Source: Enterobacter ludwigii
Lineage (GTDB): Bacteria; Pseudomonadota; Gammaproteobacteria; Enterobacterales; Enterobacteriaceae
DNA length: 64,000 bases
NCBI GenBank assembly: GCA_900068845.1
Contig: CEFQ01000001.1
Location: 252,983 to 316,982, forward strand
Reading direction: 5' to 3'
Shown here: positions 17,512 through 25,113 of the stretch, piece after piece
How the letters are laid out: the number at the start of each line of letters is the position of its first letter
Numbering within the stretch: position 1 is the first letter of the stretch
Notes under the pieces: model-generated
What the model was told of the DNA's origin: nothing
The model's input: only the letters and a program-made list of their open reading frames with translations
Databases searched by the model: none
Made by a program: the position numbers and the translations under genes

Positions 17512-18407
17512 GCAAGCGTAAGCACCGCCACAATCTGTTGCCGCAGCCACTGCTGGGCTGGATCGCGGTGCAGACGCTCATGCCACAACAGCAAAATATC
17601 AAAGCCCGGCACGTCCAGCGGCAAATCGGTAACCGCAAGATGCGTCGCGTGGCGCACCAGTCGCTCAGGCAACACCGCCACCAAGTCGCTGTTCGCCAGC
17701 GTTTCCTGCATAAACAAGAAGTGTGGCACCGAGAGCACCACGCGGCGTGAGCGTCCCAGCTTTGCCAGCGCCTCATCGGTGGCGGCGCTAAAGCCACCGC
17801 CATCCGGCGATACCATGACAAACTCCAGCTGGCAGAATTGATCCAGCGTCGGCGGACTTTGCAGTTGCGGATGATCGCGCCGTCCTGCCAGCACATAGCG
17901 CTCGCTGAACAGTTTACGTTGATGCAGCGTCGGCAGCGCGTTATCCCCGGTATGAAACACCACATCCAGCTCACCTTTTTCCAACTGCTTCGCTAGCTGC
18001 GGCGGATTGAGTGCCAACACCGCCATGCGGCTTTGCGGCGCCGCAGCGCGGATCAGGTTGAGTGCGGGCAGCACTAGCGCCGACGAAGTGTAATCGGTGG
18101 CGGCGATACGCCAGGTGTTTCCGGCATTGACCGGGTTGAAGGTATCGGGCAGTGCCACTGCTCGTTCGACCGCTGCCAGCGCCAGACGCAGCGGCTCACG
18201 CAACGCTTCTGCACGCGCCGTTGGCAGCATACCGCGCGGCCCCGGCAACAACAGCGGATCATTAAAATGCTGGCGCAATCGTGCCAACTGAGCGCTGACG
18301 GAAGGCTGTGAGAGATGCAGGCGCTGCGCCGCGCGCGTGACGTTGAGTTCGGTTAACAGCACGTTGAGCGTCTGCAGCAAATTCAAATCCAGCGAATTGA
18401 TATTCAC
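17508..18407 (-). CDS. LysR-family transcriptional regulator
   Basis: 299 residues. The winged HTH is at about 5-65 (LNVTRAAQRLHLSQPSVSAQ), followed by a substrate-binding domain with RIAATDYTSSALVLPALN and GELDVVFHTGDNALP, as in NodD/NahR-like members. It is divergent from a quinone-reductase gene whose start is 92 bases away, the usual LysR layout for an autogenously controlled pair. The effector is unknown; electrophiles or quinones would fit the target. Its stop overlaps the acquired helicase gene by 4 bases. Confidence 0.9.
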   Translation of the reverse strand: MNINSLDLNLLQTLNVLLTELNVTRAAQRLHLSQPSVSAQLARLRQHFNDPLLLPGPRGMLPTARAEALREPLRLALAAVERAVALPDTFNPVNAGNTWRIAATDYTSSALVLPALNLIRAAAPQSRMAVLALNPPQLAKQLEKGELDVVFHTGDNALPTLHQRKLFSERYVLAGRRDHPQLQSPPTLDQFCQLEFVMVSPDGGGFSAATDEALAKLGRSRRVVLSVPHFLFMQETLANSDLVAVLPERLVRHATHLAVTDLPLDVPGFDILLLWHERLHRDPAQQWLRQQIVAVLTLA

Positions 18408-18498
18408 TTTGTCTATACCTGAGATATCAGCAATTGATTTCTACTATAGCCAGCATCGACTTAGTCTGCAGTTGTTTTCACCTATTTGGATTAAGCCC

Positions 18499-19278
18499 AT
18501 GAATGTACTGATTGTGTATGCCCATCCGGAACCGCGCTCGCTAAGTGGTTCACTCAAAGATTTCGCCGTGCAGCATTTGCAGAATGCCGGACATCAGGTG
18601 CAGGTGTCTGATTTATATGCCATGCAGTGGAAAGCGCAGCTCGACGCTGACGACACGCGCGCCCCGCTCGTGGGCGACTATTACGATGCCACCATAGATT
18701 CACGCTTCGCCTATGATCATCAGTTGCAGGCCACCGCTATCGCCGCCGAACAGGAGAAATTGCGCTGGGCCGATACGGTGATTTTCCAGTTTCCACTGTG
18801 GTGGTTTTCGATGCCCGCCATTATGAAAGGCTGGTTTGATCGCGTTTACGCCAACGGTTTTGCTTACGGCGTGGGTGAGCATAACGAACAGCATTGGGGT
18901 GATCGCTACGGCGAAGGCCATCTCAGCAACAAACGCGCGATGCTGGTGGTGACGACGGGCGGATGGGAATCGCACTACAGCCCGCGCGGCATTAATGGCC
19001 CAATTGCCGATCTGCTGTTCCCGATTCATCACGGCTTGCTATTTTATCCCGGCTTTAGCGTGCTGCCGCCGCTGGTTTTCTACCGCGTACAAAAATCGGC
19101 AGCAGAACGTTTTGCTGGCTGGTGTGATGCGCTGGCAACAAGGTTGGATACATTGGCAGAAACGACGCCGATTCCTTATCGTCAGCAAAATGGCGGTGAT
19201 TATGAAATTCCTGCACTGACGTTAAAAACGGAGTTTGTACCAGAAGAGAGCGGTTTTGGCGTGCATGTGAAGCCGTAA
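18499..19278 (+). CDS. NAD(P)H quinone oxidoreductase, flavodoxin-like fold
   Basis: 260 residues from the ATG at 18499 (MNVLIVYAHPEPRSLSGSLK), which is the canonical first strand and phosphate loop of the DT-diaphorase/MdaB/KefF group. The upstream extension of the frame runs into the LysR promoter region and is rejected. The FMN and active-site segment FQFPLWWFSMPAIMKGWFDR sits near residue 100, with TTGGWESHYSPRG near 155. The enzyme should carry out two-electron reduction of quinones or related electrophiles in the cytosol. It is probably activated by the divergent LysR regulator. Confidence 0.9.
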   Translation: MNVLIVYAHPEPRSLSGSLKDFAVQHLQNAGHQVQVSDLYAMQWKAQLDADDTRAPLVGDYYDATIDSRFAYDHQLQATAIAAEQEKLRWADTVIFQFPLWWFSMPAIMKGWFDRVYANGFAYGVGEHNEQHWGDRYGEGHLSNKRAMLVVTTGGWESHYSPRGINGPIADLLFPIHHGLLFYPGFSVLPPLVFYRVQKSAAERFAGWCDALATRLDTLAETTPIPYRQQNGGDYEIPALTLKTEFVPEESGFGVHVKP

Positions 19279-19308
19279 AAGGCAGCAGGCTCTGCGTTGA
19301 GCCTGCCG

Positions 19309-19638
19309 TTATTCGTACAACCAGCGCCCTGCTTTCGCTGATTCAATCAACATTCCCAGCGTGAAATCGGGCACTACAGGTACTTCACGCTTGTTGAAAG
19401 GATTGAGAATCTGCGCCAGCGATGGCTCAGCGGGATAGTACGTTTCAATGACAAATCCGCCGCGATCGACGCTGAACTCGCCGAAGAACTCATCCATCAG
19501 GGCAGCAGCTTCTTCACGCTCGAAGTTAAGATCGCTATCAATATCAATCTGCGGCGTCAGCGTCTTTTGCTTAAACAGGTACACGCCGTCGTAACGTCGC
19601 ACCAGCTCGTAGATACGCTGCTCAATTTCAACTGTCAT
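19309..19638 (-). CDS. DUF1493-family (acyl carrier protein-like) protein
   Basis: 109 residues from the ATG at 19638, which has AGGAGG 10 bases upstream; the frame stays open to 19683. The middle reads KTLTPQIDIDSDLNFEREEAA, then LMDEFFGEFSVDRGGF. This follows the DUF1493 pattern of small acidic helical proteins resembling acyl carrier proteins, but the phosphopantetheine Ser is not present as a DSL motif. The function is unknown. It is the only gene between the quinone reductase and leuX on the minus strand. Confidence 0.7.
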   Translation of the reverse strand: MTVEIEQRIYELVRRYDGVYLFKQKTLTPQIDIDSDLNFEREEAAALMDEFFGEFSVDRGGFVIETYYPAEPSLAQILNPFNKREVPVVPDFTLGMLIESAKAGRWLYE

Positions 19639-19950
19639 CGCTTCTGCACCTCCTCTGATTTCACCGGAGCGCCATTCTGCCATGCAATCTCAACAGTTGA
19701 ATGAAAAAAATCTCTGCCAGAGAATTTTGAGACAAAGGGAGATATATCGGAACGGAGGAGGTGTTTTCAGCCAATTACTGGGTTGGGCGCCTGGACAAAC
19801 GTGACAGTCAGAGCAGAAAAAGATTCGAGGAGGAAATCAGGGTGAACGCTTGGTTTAAATTGAAGTAGGCGATGAGACGAAGAGTTCTAAAGAGAATCTT
19901 AGGAGCGATGTGATAACGCAGAACAAACGAAAAAGCCGGATTTTAGGTAC
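19639..19950. other. Gene-poor region between DUF1493 gene and leuX
   Basis: About 310 bases with no supported gene. It contains two strong purine-rich AGGAGG-like stretches, but the frames behind them are only a few codons long. No integrase gene, no duplicate of the leuX 3' end and no insertion sequence end was recognised, although tRNA-Leu(CAA) is a common integration site. Confidence 0.5.
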
Positions 19951-19975
19951 AAAAAAAGCCGCTCGTAAGCGACTT
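19951..19975 (-). terminator. Intrinsic terminator of leuX
   Basis: On the minus strand GTCGCT-TACG-AGCGGC forms a 6-bp stem (one G-U pair) with a 4-base loop, followed by seven T residues. It lies about 18 bases beyond the tRNA CCA end. Confidence 0.8.
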
Positions 19976-19992
19976 AATTTTGCATCAATCGA

Positions 19993-20079
19993 TGGTGCCG
20001 AAGGTCGGACTCGAACCGACATGTATCTCTACGGTTGATTTTGAATCAACTGCGTCTACCGATTTCGCCACTTCGGCAC
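19993..20079 (-). tRNA. leuX: tRNA-Leu (anticodon CAA)
   Basis: An 87-nt class II tRNA with long variable arm. The acceptor ends GTGCCGAAG and CTTCGGCAC pair, the anticodon loop reads TTCAAAA (CAA), the T loop is GTTCGAGTC, and CCA is encoded. It is nearly identical to E. coli leuX, which reads UUG codons. Confidence 0.97.
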
Positions 20080-20105
20080 TGAAGAGGATGCGGAAAACGT
20101 TGGGG

Positions 20106-20133
20106 ATTATACCTTTACACGCAGAGTGCGCAA
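20106..20133 (-). promoter_or_regulatory. leuX promoter
   Basis: On the minus strand a perfect -10 TATAAT (20111-20106) stands 16 bases from TTGCGC (20133-20128). A C-rich stretch follows the -10, as in stringently controlled stable-RNA promoters. Confidence 0.7.
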
Positions 20134-20350
20134 CTGGAATCGTTGGGGATGTGCGCTAAGCGCTGAAAAAAACAGCATTTTGCGGCTAACTGCTTGTTAT
20201 ACAGCCAATCCCATCAGCCGCAGCGAGAGTAGCGAAAACCAGAACGGTCCCAATTTTCCCCAATCCGACCTGTTAACTGGAACTTTCCGAATCCAAACCT
20301 CTCTTAACCAAAACTGACGCAGTCAGAACATAAAAGACAACGAGGTTGAG

Positions 20351-20860
20351 ATGAAATTACAACGTATGATTTGGGGATGGGGCATTGCGGCAGCGATGGT
20401 TGCGGGGAGCGCATCAGCAGCAAGCTGGCAGGATCAGTTGAGCAGTGCAGCATCGCAGCTGTCACAGCAGAACAACAGCACCAACAATACCAACACCACG
20501 CAGAACGGCGGCATGTCACTCTCTTCGCTAACCGGCCTGCTGAACGGCGGCGATAAAGCGGTGAGTTCCAACAGCATGACCAACGCCGCAGGCGTGATGT
20601 CCTATTGCGTGCAGCACAACGTAGTGGATAACAATGTGACATCGGTGAAGGATCAGGTGCTGAGCAAGTTGGGTTTAAGCAGCCCTGCCGCGCAAGAACA
20701 AAAAACGGATTATCAGCAGGGTTTGCAAGGCTTGCTGAATACCGGCAATGGCCAGCAGCTGAATCTGCAAAGCCTGAGCAACTCGCCGATGGGTGAGAAG
20801 CTGAAAACCAAAGCCTGCGACGTGGTACTGAAGCAAGGCAAAAAATATATCGGCATGTAA
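20351..20860 (+). CDS. yjjA: DUF2501-family protein YjjA
   Basis: 169 residues. A Sec signal peptide (about residues 1-23, cleaved after SASA) is followed by an Asn/Thr/Gln/Ser-rich linker and a conserved DUF2501 C-terminal domain. That domain includes GVMSYCVQHNVVDNN and LKTKACDVVLKQGKKYIGM, where two cysteines probably pair. YjjA of E. coli is a periplasmic protein without assigned function. A GAGGTTG ribosome binding site precedes the ATG. It is convergent with a MocR gene through a shared bidirectional terminator. Confidence 0.88.
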   Translation: MKLQRMIWGWGIAAAMVAGSASAASWQDQLSSAASQLSQQNNSTNNTNTTQNGGMSLSSLTGLLNGGDKAVSSNSMTNAAGVMSYCVQHNVVDNNVTSVKDQVLSKLGLSSPAAQEQKTDYQQGLQGLLNTGNGQQLNLQSLSNSPMGEKLKTKACDVVLKQGKKYIGM

Positions 20861-20875
20861 GGACGCGCCGGTATC

Positions 20876-20905
20876 AAGGCGCGAGCTGTCCCTCGCGCCT
20901 TTTCT
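20876..20905. terminator. Bidirectional terminator between yjjA and MocR gene
   Basis: A perfect 10-bp stem (AAGGCGCGAG with CTCGCGCCTT) around a 6-base loop, with a T-rich tail on the plus strand. It serves yjjA and probably the minus-strand gene ending at 20906, whose stop it abuts. Confidence 0.8.
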
Positions 20906-22282
20906 TTAGTCCAACAATGCTCGCGTCTCCTGCACCGTCCCCTGCAACAGCTCCCGCGCCTGCTCCAGCGAACGAATGTTGGTATAGCCAATCACCAGGC
21001 CATAGCGTTTCTGCGTCTGCATATACCAGCCGGAAAGTGGCAATACGCGTAGCTGATGCCGCTGCCAAATCTCCGCCAGCGCCTTGTCCTGGGTGCCGTG
21101 TGGCAGGAAGGCAACAATGTGCATACCGCCATCGGTTAGCTCAAAATCAAAGACATCCGGAAAACACGCCTGCAAGGCATCCAGCATCATGCGGCGTCGC
21201 TGCTGATAGAGAATGCGCATCTTTTTGATGTGTCGATAGAAATGCCCTTCGCTCAGGAACTGCGCCAGAATCTTTTGTGGCAGCAACGACATGCCGGTTT
21301 CAAGGATTTCCCCCAGTTCGCTGAAGCGCGCGAGCGTCTCTTTTGGCATCACCAGATAACCCACGCGCATGGCTGGCATCATGGTTTTGCTGAAAGTGCC
21401 GGTGTAAATCACCCGATCGTCTACATCGAGGCTTTTCAGCGCCGGAATCACTTTGCGCGTGTAATGAAATTCGCCGTCATAATCATCTTCAATAATCCAA
21501 CTCTGGTTCTGCTGTGCCCACTCCAACAGCTGATGCTTACGCGGCAGCGATAAGGTCACCGCCAGCGGGCTGTGATGGGTTGGTGTGACGATGGCGAAAC
21601 GCGCATCCGCGTGATAACGCAGCAGGTAATCGACATTCATGCCATGACGATCGACCGGCACGTAATGCAGATTCGGGGCGATCCGCTTCAGCAACTGTTG
21701 CCCGAAGAAGTAGCCGGGATCTTCAAACATCACCTTGTCGCTTGGCTGCGCCAGCACCGCCAGAATCAGTCGCAGATTGGCGCGATAGCCGCTGGTGATA
21801 AAGATCTGTTCCGGCTGGCAGTTGAGCCCACGCGAAATGTTCAGGTAGCTGGCGATGGCTTCCCGCAGCGGCTGATAGCCCATAACCGGCGGCAAAATCA
21901 TCTCATCCGCACGCAGGCTGCGTGCGGCTTTGCCGGAAATCAGCAGCCACTTCTTGTGCGGAAACGCATCCAGCGCCGGAATGCCAAGCCGCAGCTCGCC
22001 TTTACTCTCACGCTGGATCAGCGCGCTGGCTGGTGGCGCAGGCAGCGCTTTTTTTTCTGTCGCCGCCGCCAGAATCAGTTCTGGATTGACCCGCGTACCC
22101 TTCGCGCCCTGACTAACGAAATAGCCTTCGCCGATAAGGATTTCATAGGCGGCTTCCACTGTTTTTCGCGCCACCTGCAACTCGCTGGCCAGCGTGCGAA
22201 TCGCCGGTACGCGATCGCCCGGCTTCAGCTGCCCTACGAGAATTTGCTGGCGATATCGCGCATAAATCTCTTTGTACCCCAC
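20906..22282 (-). CDS. MocR/PdxR-family regulator
   Basis: 458 residues. A GntR winged helix is at about 3-70 (AIRTLASELQVARKTVEAAY), then an aminotransferase fold to the end. The PLP lysine is K299 in GTFSKTMMPAMRVGYL, and WIIEDDYDGEFHY precedes it. It is divergent from an azoR-ahpD-like pair with 112 bases between, so it is their probable regulator. A 7-bp inverted repeat (CTATGTC at 22284, GACATAG at 22327) lies in that gap. It is a different branch from the MocR protein at 6762, as their linkers do not match. Confidence 0.9.
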   Translation of the reverse strand: MGYKEIYARYRQQILVGQLKPGDRVPAIRTLASELQVARKTVEAAYEILIGEGYFVSQGAKGTRVNPELILAAATEKKALPAPPASALIQRESKGELRLGIPALDAFPHKKWLLISGKAARSLRADEMILPPVMGYQPLREAIASYLNISRGLNCQPEQIFITSGYRANLRLILAVLAQPSDKVMFEDPGYFFGQQLLKRIAPNLHYVPVDRHGMNVDYLLRYHADARFAIVTPTHHSPLAVTLSLPRKHQLLEWAQQNQSWIIEDDYDGEFHYTRKVIPALKSLDVDDRVIYTGTFSKTMMPAMRVGYLVMPKETLARFSELGEILETGMSLLPQKILAQFLSEGHFYRHIKKMRILYQQRRRMMLDALQACFPDVFDFELTDGGMHIVAFLPHGTQDKALAEIWQRHQLRVLPLSGWYMQTQKRYGLVIGYTNIRSLEQARELLQGTVQETRALLD

Positions 22283-22394
22283 GCTATGTCCTACCTTTTT
22301 TTACGTTTTTTGTCCCTTTTCACTCAGACATAGAAGTTTAAGGTGCACGCATCAACCACGCAATGCATCGCCATCTCGCTTGAGGAAGAAATGA

Positions 22395-23003
22395 ATGAAA
22401 CTGCTGCACATCAAAGTCAGCCCCGATTTGGCGGGTTCGGCATCGCGCATCGCCTCGGCGCATTTAGTGGAAAAGCTGCGGGCGCAACATACCGATCTTG
22501 AAGAGACGGTGCTGGACCTGGCGCAACATCCGCTGCCGCACCTCGATGCCTTTACCATTGGCGCTTTCTTTACCCAGCCGGATCAGCGCGATGCAGCGCA
22601 GCGGGCCGCCATCCACATCTCGGAGCGTTTGGTCGATCAGCTGTTTGCCTGCGACACGTTGGTGATCTCGTCGCCGATGTGGAACCTCGGCTTGCCGTCG
22701 GTGCTGAAAGCCTGGTTCGACCATATCACCCGCGCCGGACGCACCTTCGCCTTCACCCCGGATGGCGGCAAAGTCGGGCTGGTGAACGGTAAAAAAGTGT
22801 ACAGCGTCGTCGCCAGCGGCAGCATGTTTGCGCACGGCCCGTTCGCGCAGGATGACCAGTTCACGCCTTACATTCGTGTGGCGCTCGAATACATCGGCAT
22901 TAGCGATGTGGAATTTATCCGCGTTGACGGCACGCACGATCCCGTCAGCCGCGCTACCGCTTTACCCCATGCACTGCAATCCATTGAACGTTTATTCTGT
23001 TAA
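22395..23003 (+). CDS. azoR: FMN-dependent NADH-azoreductase
   Basis: 202 residues, the usual length. The first strand MKLLHIKVSPDLAGSASR contains the FMN phosphate loop. SSPMWNLGLPSVLKAWFDH near residue 95 is the hallmark isoalloxazine-binding segment, followed by GRTFAFTPDG and GGKVGLVNGKKVYSVVASG. The enzyme reduces quinones and azo compounds with NADH in the cytosol and guards against thiol or quinone stress. It is the first gene of a two-gene unit with the AhpD-like gene 13 bases downstream. An out-of-frame ATG at 22391 overlaps the true start. Confidence 0.9.
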   Translation: MKLLHIKVSPDLAGSASRIASAHLVEKLRAQHTDLEETVLDLAQHPLPHLDAFTIGAFFTQPDQRDAAQRAAIHISERLVDQLFACDTLVISSPMWNLGLPSVLKAWFDHITRAGRTFAFTPDGGKVGLVNGKKVYSVVASGSMFAHGPFAQDDQFTPYIRVALEYIGISDVEFIRVDGTHDPVSRATALPHALQSIERLFC

Positions 23004-23016
23004 AGAGGACAACACC

Positions 23017-23496
23017 ATGACGTCACGCGTTAACCATTTCAAAAACATTCCCGCGCTGGTGAAAACCTTAGGCGACGCCACCGCTGCGCTGGGGAAATCG
23101 TCACTCGATACCACCATTAAGCATCTGGTCGATCTGCGTGCATCACAACTCAATCAATGCGCGTTTTGCGTAGACATGCATGTAAAGGAAGCCAGGCTGC
23201 ACGGCGAGCGCGAGTTGCGTCTGCATCATGTGGCAATCTGGCGTGAATCACCGCTTTTCACCGCCAAAGAGAAAGCTGCGCTGGCGCTGACCGAAGCCTT
23301 GACGCGTCTGGGCGATCACGGCATCGATGAAGCGCTGTACAACGAAGTGCGCGCCCATTTCTCCGAAGTCGAAACCAGCGAACTGACATTCTGCATCGCG
23401 GTGATCAACACATGGAATCGCCTGATGGTGCTTTCGCAGATGACGCCGGGCGCACTGGATAGCGCGTATGGTTTGGATCGTGCTGATTTACGTTAA
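23017..23496 (+). CDS. AhpD/carboxymuconolactone decarboxylase-like alkylhydroperoxidase
   Basis: 159 residues from the ATG at 23017, which has AAAGAGG upstream; the longer frame overlapping azoR is rejected. The redox motif is C48-x-x-C51 with H55 (NQCAFCVDMH), as in AhpD-like peroxidases where the vicinal cysteines reduce hydroperoxides. It lies directly behind azoR, so both genes probably form an electrophile or oxidative stress unit under the divergent MocR regulator. A stem-loop follows at 23505-23526. Confidence 0.88.
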   Translation: MTSRVNHFKNIPALVKTLGDATAALGKSSLDTTIKHLVDLRASQLNQCAFCVDMHVKEARLHGERELRLHHVAIWRESPLFTAKEKAALALTEALTRLGDHGIDEALYNEVRAHFSEVETSELTFCIAVINTWNRLMVLSQMTPGALDSAYGLDRADLR

Positions 23497-23504
23497 TTTT
23501 TACC

Positions 23505-23526
23505 GCCAGTAGCTCACGCTGCTGGC
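23505..23526. terminator. Stem-loop after the AhpD-like gene
   Basis: A 9-bp stem (one G-U pair) with TCAC loop, 8 bases past the stop. There is no T tract after it, so it is at best a weak terminator or an RNA-protecting hairpin. Confidence 0.35.
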
Positions 23527-23591
23527 CGTACCATGTTCATCTGCGCTGCCTGAGGCTATAGTGAGATTTTGCACCACACAGGACAGCGCAC

Positions 23592-24227
23592 ATGAAAGGC
23601 ATCAACATTGCGATTTACTTCGATCCCGACCAGATTCACATCTGCGTTCACCAGCAGGATGACAGCTATCTCAGCCAAACCTTCATTTACGACGACAGCG
23701 TAATTGAAGAGATTTATCAGTGGCTGGAGCAGTTCACGCCTAATCGCACCCACATTTGCCTGATTGAGCACGATACCGCCGATATTCTTGCCGATGAATT
23801 GGTGGATAACGGTTTTCACGTCCATCAGGTGACGCAGCACGATCTTTTGACCTGGTTCGCCAACGAACCGCCTGCCGAGCCCGATGGTTCACCGGTGCGC
23901 GCGCTGCTGCGTTATCTGGAGAATGAGCAGCCATCCGAATACCAGTCACGCACACCGCAGATTGAAGCGTTGATGGACCTGCTGGATGAGCTGGACGATC
24001 TCGAAGGTGTGGATGAAGTCGAAGATGAAGACAATCTGCCGGATGACGTGCTGCGCCTGATGAAGCAGAAGAAAATTAGCGTGCAAGACGCTGCCCAACG
24101 CCTGCTGCCGGATGTGAATGAGCGCATTCGCGAGCATTTGATTAACTATCCCGAACTGATGACGCCCGAACTGCTGCAGGATTTCTTCCCCGAGCTGCTC
24201 GAAGCGCTGGATACGCCGAAGCATTGA
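23592..24227 (+). CDS. Uncharacterised acidic protein with possible RNase H-like N-terminus
   Basis: 211 residues, no signal peptide, no membrane span. Residues 4-95 alternate strands and helices (NIAIYFDPDQIHICVHQQDD, then HICLIEHDTADILADELV and HVHQVTQHDLLTWF). This order resembles the N-terminal DEDD/RNase H-like domain of IS110 transposases, with D11 and E59 at the matching acidic places. The rest (about 115-211) is very acidic (LLDELDDLEGVDEVEDEDNL) and helical and has no transposase C-terminal domain. I do not recognise a named family. The gene is free-standing and flanked downstream by repeat copies. Function unknown. Confidence 0.6.
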   Translation: MKGINIAIYFDPDQIHICVHQQDDSYLSQTFIYDDSVIEEIYQWLEQFTPNRTHICLIEHDTADILADELVDNGFHVHQVTQHDLLTWFANEPPAEPDGSPVRALLRYLENEQPSEYQSRTPQIEALMDLLDELDDLEGVDEVEDEDNLPDDVLRLMKQKKISVQDAAQRLLPDVNERIREHLINYPELMTPELLQDFFPELLEALDTPKH

Positions 24228-24250
24228 TGTTCGGGTAGGTGCGGTGCCCA

Positions 24251-24278
24251 CCACGGTCGCCATAAATGGCGACCGTGG
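24251..24278. repeat. Dispersed palindromic repeat, family A
   Basis: Perfect arms CCACGGTCGCCAT and ATGGCGACCGTGG around AA. The core GGTCGCCAT...ATGGCGACC is shared with the copies at 24310, 25049, 34038, 38077, 42068 and 53893. It lies between the uncharacterised acidic protein gene and marC. Confidence 0.85.
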
Positions 24279-24309
24279 TGATGTGCCGTATCTGCGCGGT
24301 TCGGTTTAT

Positions 24310-24337
24310 GTAGGGTCGCCATTCATGGCGACCTGGG
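24310..24337. repeat. Dispersed palindromic repeat, family A
   Basis: GTAGGGTCGCCATTCATGGC followed by GACCTGGG. It has the GTAGG end typical of the family. It lies 17 bases before the marC start, so it would be part of the marC leader RNA. Confidence 0.85.
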
Positions 24338-24353
24338 AATGTAAGGAAATTTC

Positions 24354-25031
24354 ATGCTGGAGTTGTTTAAAGCCATCGGGCTGGGATTGGTGGTGATTTT
24401 GCCGCTCGCCAATCCGCTGACTACCGTGGCGCTGTTTCTCGGACTGGCGGGAGACATGAATTTTCAGGAACGTAATCGTCAGGCGATGCAGGCCTCGATC
24501 TACGTATTCCTGATCATGATGGTGGCGTGGTACGCGGGCAGCGCGGTGCTGCACACGTTTGGTATCTCGATCCCCGGCCTGCGCATGGCGGGCGGGCTGA
24601 TTGTCGCGTTTATCGGTTTTCGCATGCTGTTTCCAGCGAAACCGGTTGGGCATTCGGTTGAAGCTAAGCACAAGCTGGATGAGCTTGATGCCAGCGATAA
24701 CGATCGCGAAACCGTGAATATCGCCTTTGTGCCGCTGGCGATGCCGAGCACCGCTGGACCGGGAACCATCGCGATGATCATCAGCTCCGCCTCCACGGTA
24801 AAATCGGGTGTGGATTTCCCGGCGTGGGTGGTTGCCGTCGCGCCGGTACTGACGTTTTTGGTCGTGTCGGTGATTCTGTGGATTTCGCTGCGCAGTTCTG
24901 GCGCCATCATGAAGCTGGTGGGTAAAGGCGGGATCGAGGCGATCTCAAGGCTGATGGGCTTTTTGCTGGTGTGTATGGGCGTGCAGTTCATCATCAATGG
25001 CGTGTTGGAAGTGATTCACAATTACCATTGA
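24354..25031 (+). CDS. marC: MarC-family integral membrane protein
   Basis: 225 residues with six predicted membrane segments and the conserved [17 protein letters not shown] start and [20 protein letters not shown] middle. It matches E. coli MarC over its length, including [15 protein letters not shown] and [20 protein letters not shown]. MarC sits in the inner membrane. It was once tied to multiple antibiotic resistance, but its transport role is unproven. No mar operon genes are nearby, so it is detached from marRAB here. Repeats flank it on both sides. Confidence 0.92.
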   Translation: MLELFKAIGLGLVVILPLANPLTTVALFLGLAGDMNFQERNRQAMQASIYVFLIMMVAWYAGSAVLHTFGISIPGLRMAGGLIVAFIGFRMLFPAKPVGHSVEAKHKLDELDASDNDRETVNIAFVPLAMPSTAGPGTIAMIISSASTVKSGVDFPAWVVAVAPVLTFLVVSVILWISLRSSGAIMKLVGKGGIEAISRLMGFLLVCMGVQFIINGVLEVIHNYH

Positions 25032-25048
25032 GTCGTCGCATAAAACCA

Positions 25049-25099
25049 GGTCGCCATGAATGGCGCCCCTACGTTGTAGGGTGCGCATTAATGCGCACC
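25049..25099. repeat. Composite of family A (25049-25072) and family B (25076-25099) repeats
   Basis: A family A palindrome (GGTCGCCATGAATGGCG, one arm slightly degenerate) ends in CCCTAC. Three bases later a family B palindrome begins GTAGGGTGCGCATTAATGCG. The two face each other through their CTAC/GTAG ends. It lies between marC and the convergent cytochrome c gene. Confidence 0.85.
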
Positions 25100-25113
25100 T
25101 GGTTTTAATCTTA

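Noticed and set aside
19842..19868. Eight-codon frame after a strong AGGAGG near leuX
   Set aside because: Too short, with no conserved counterpart known; the purine-rich stretch may be chance.
19993..20079. leuX as an attachment site with an integrated island
   Set aside because: No integrase gene and no second copy of the tRNA 3' end were found in the window, so no island can be claimed at this site.
21572..22333. 253-codon open frame opposite the MocR gene
   Set aside because: Antisense shadow of a well-supported MocR protein with no recognisable features.
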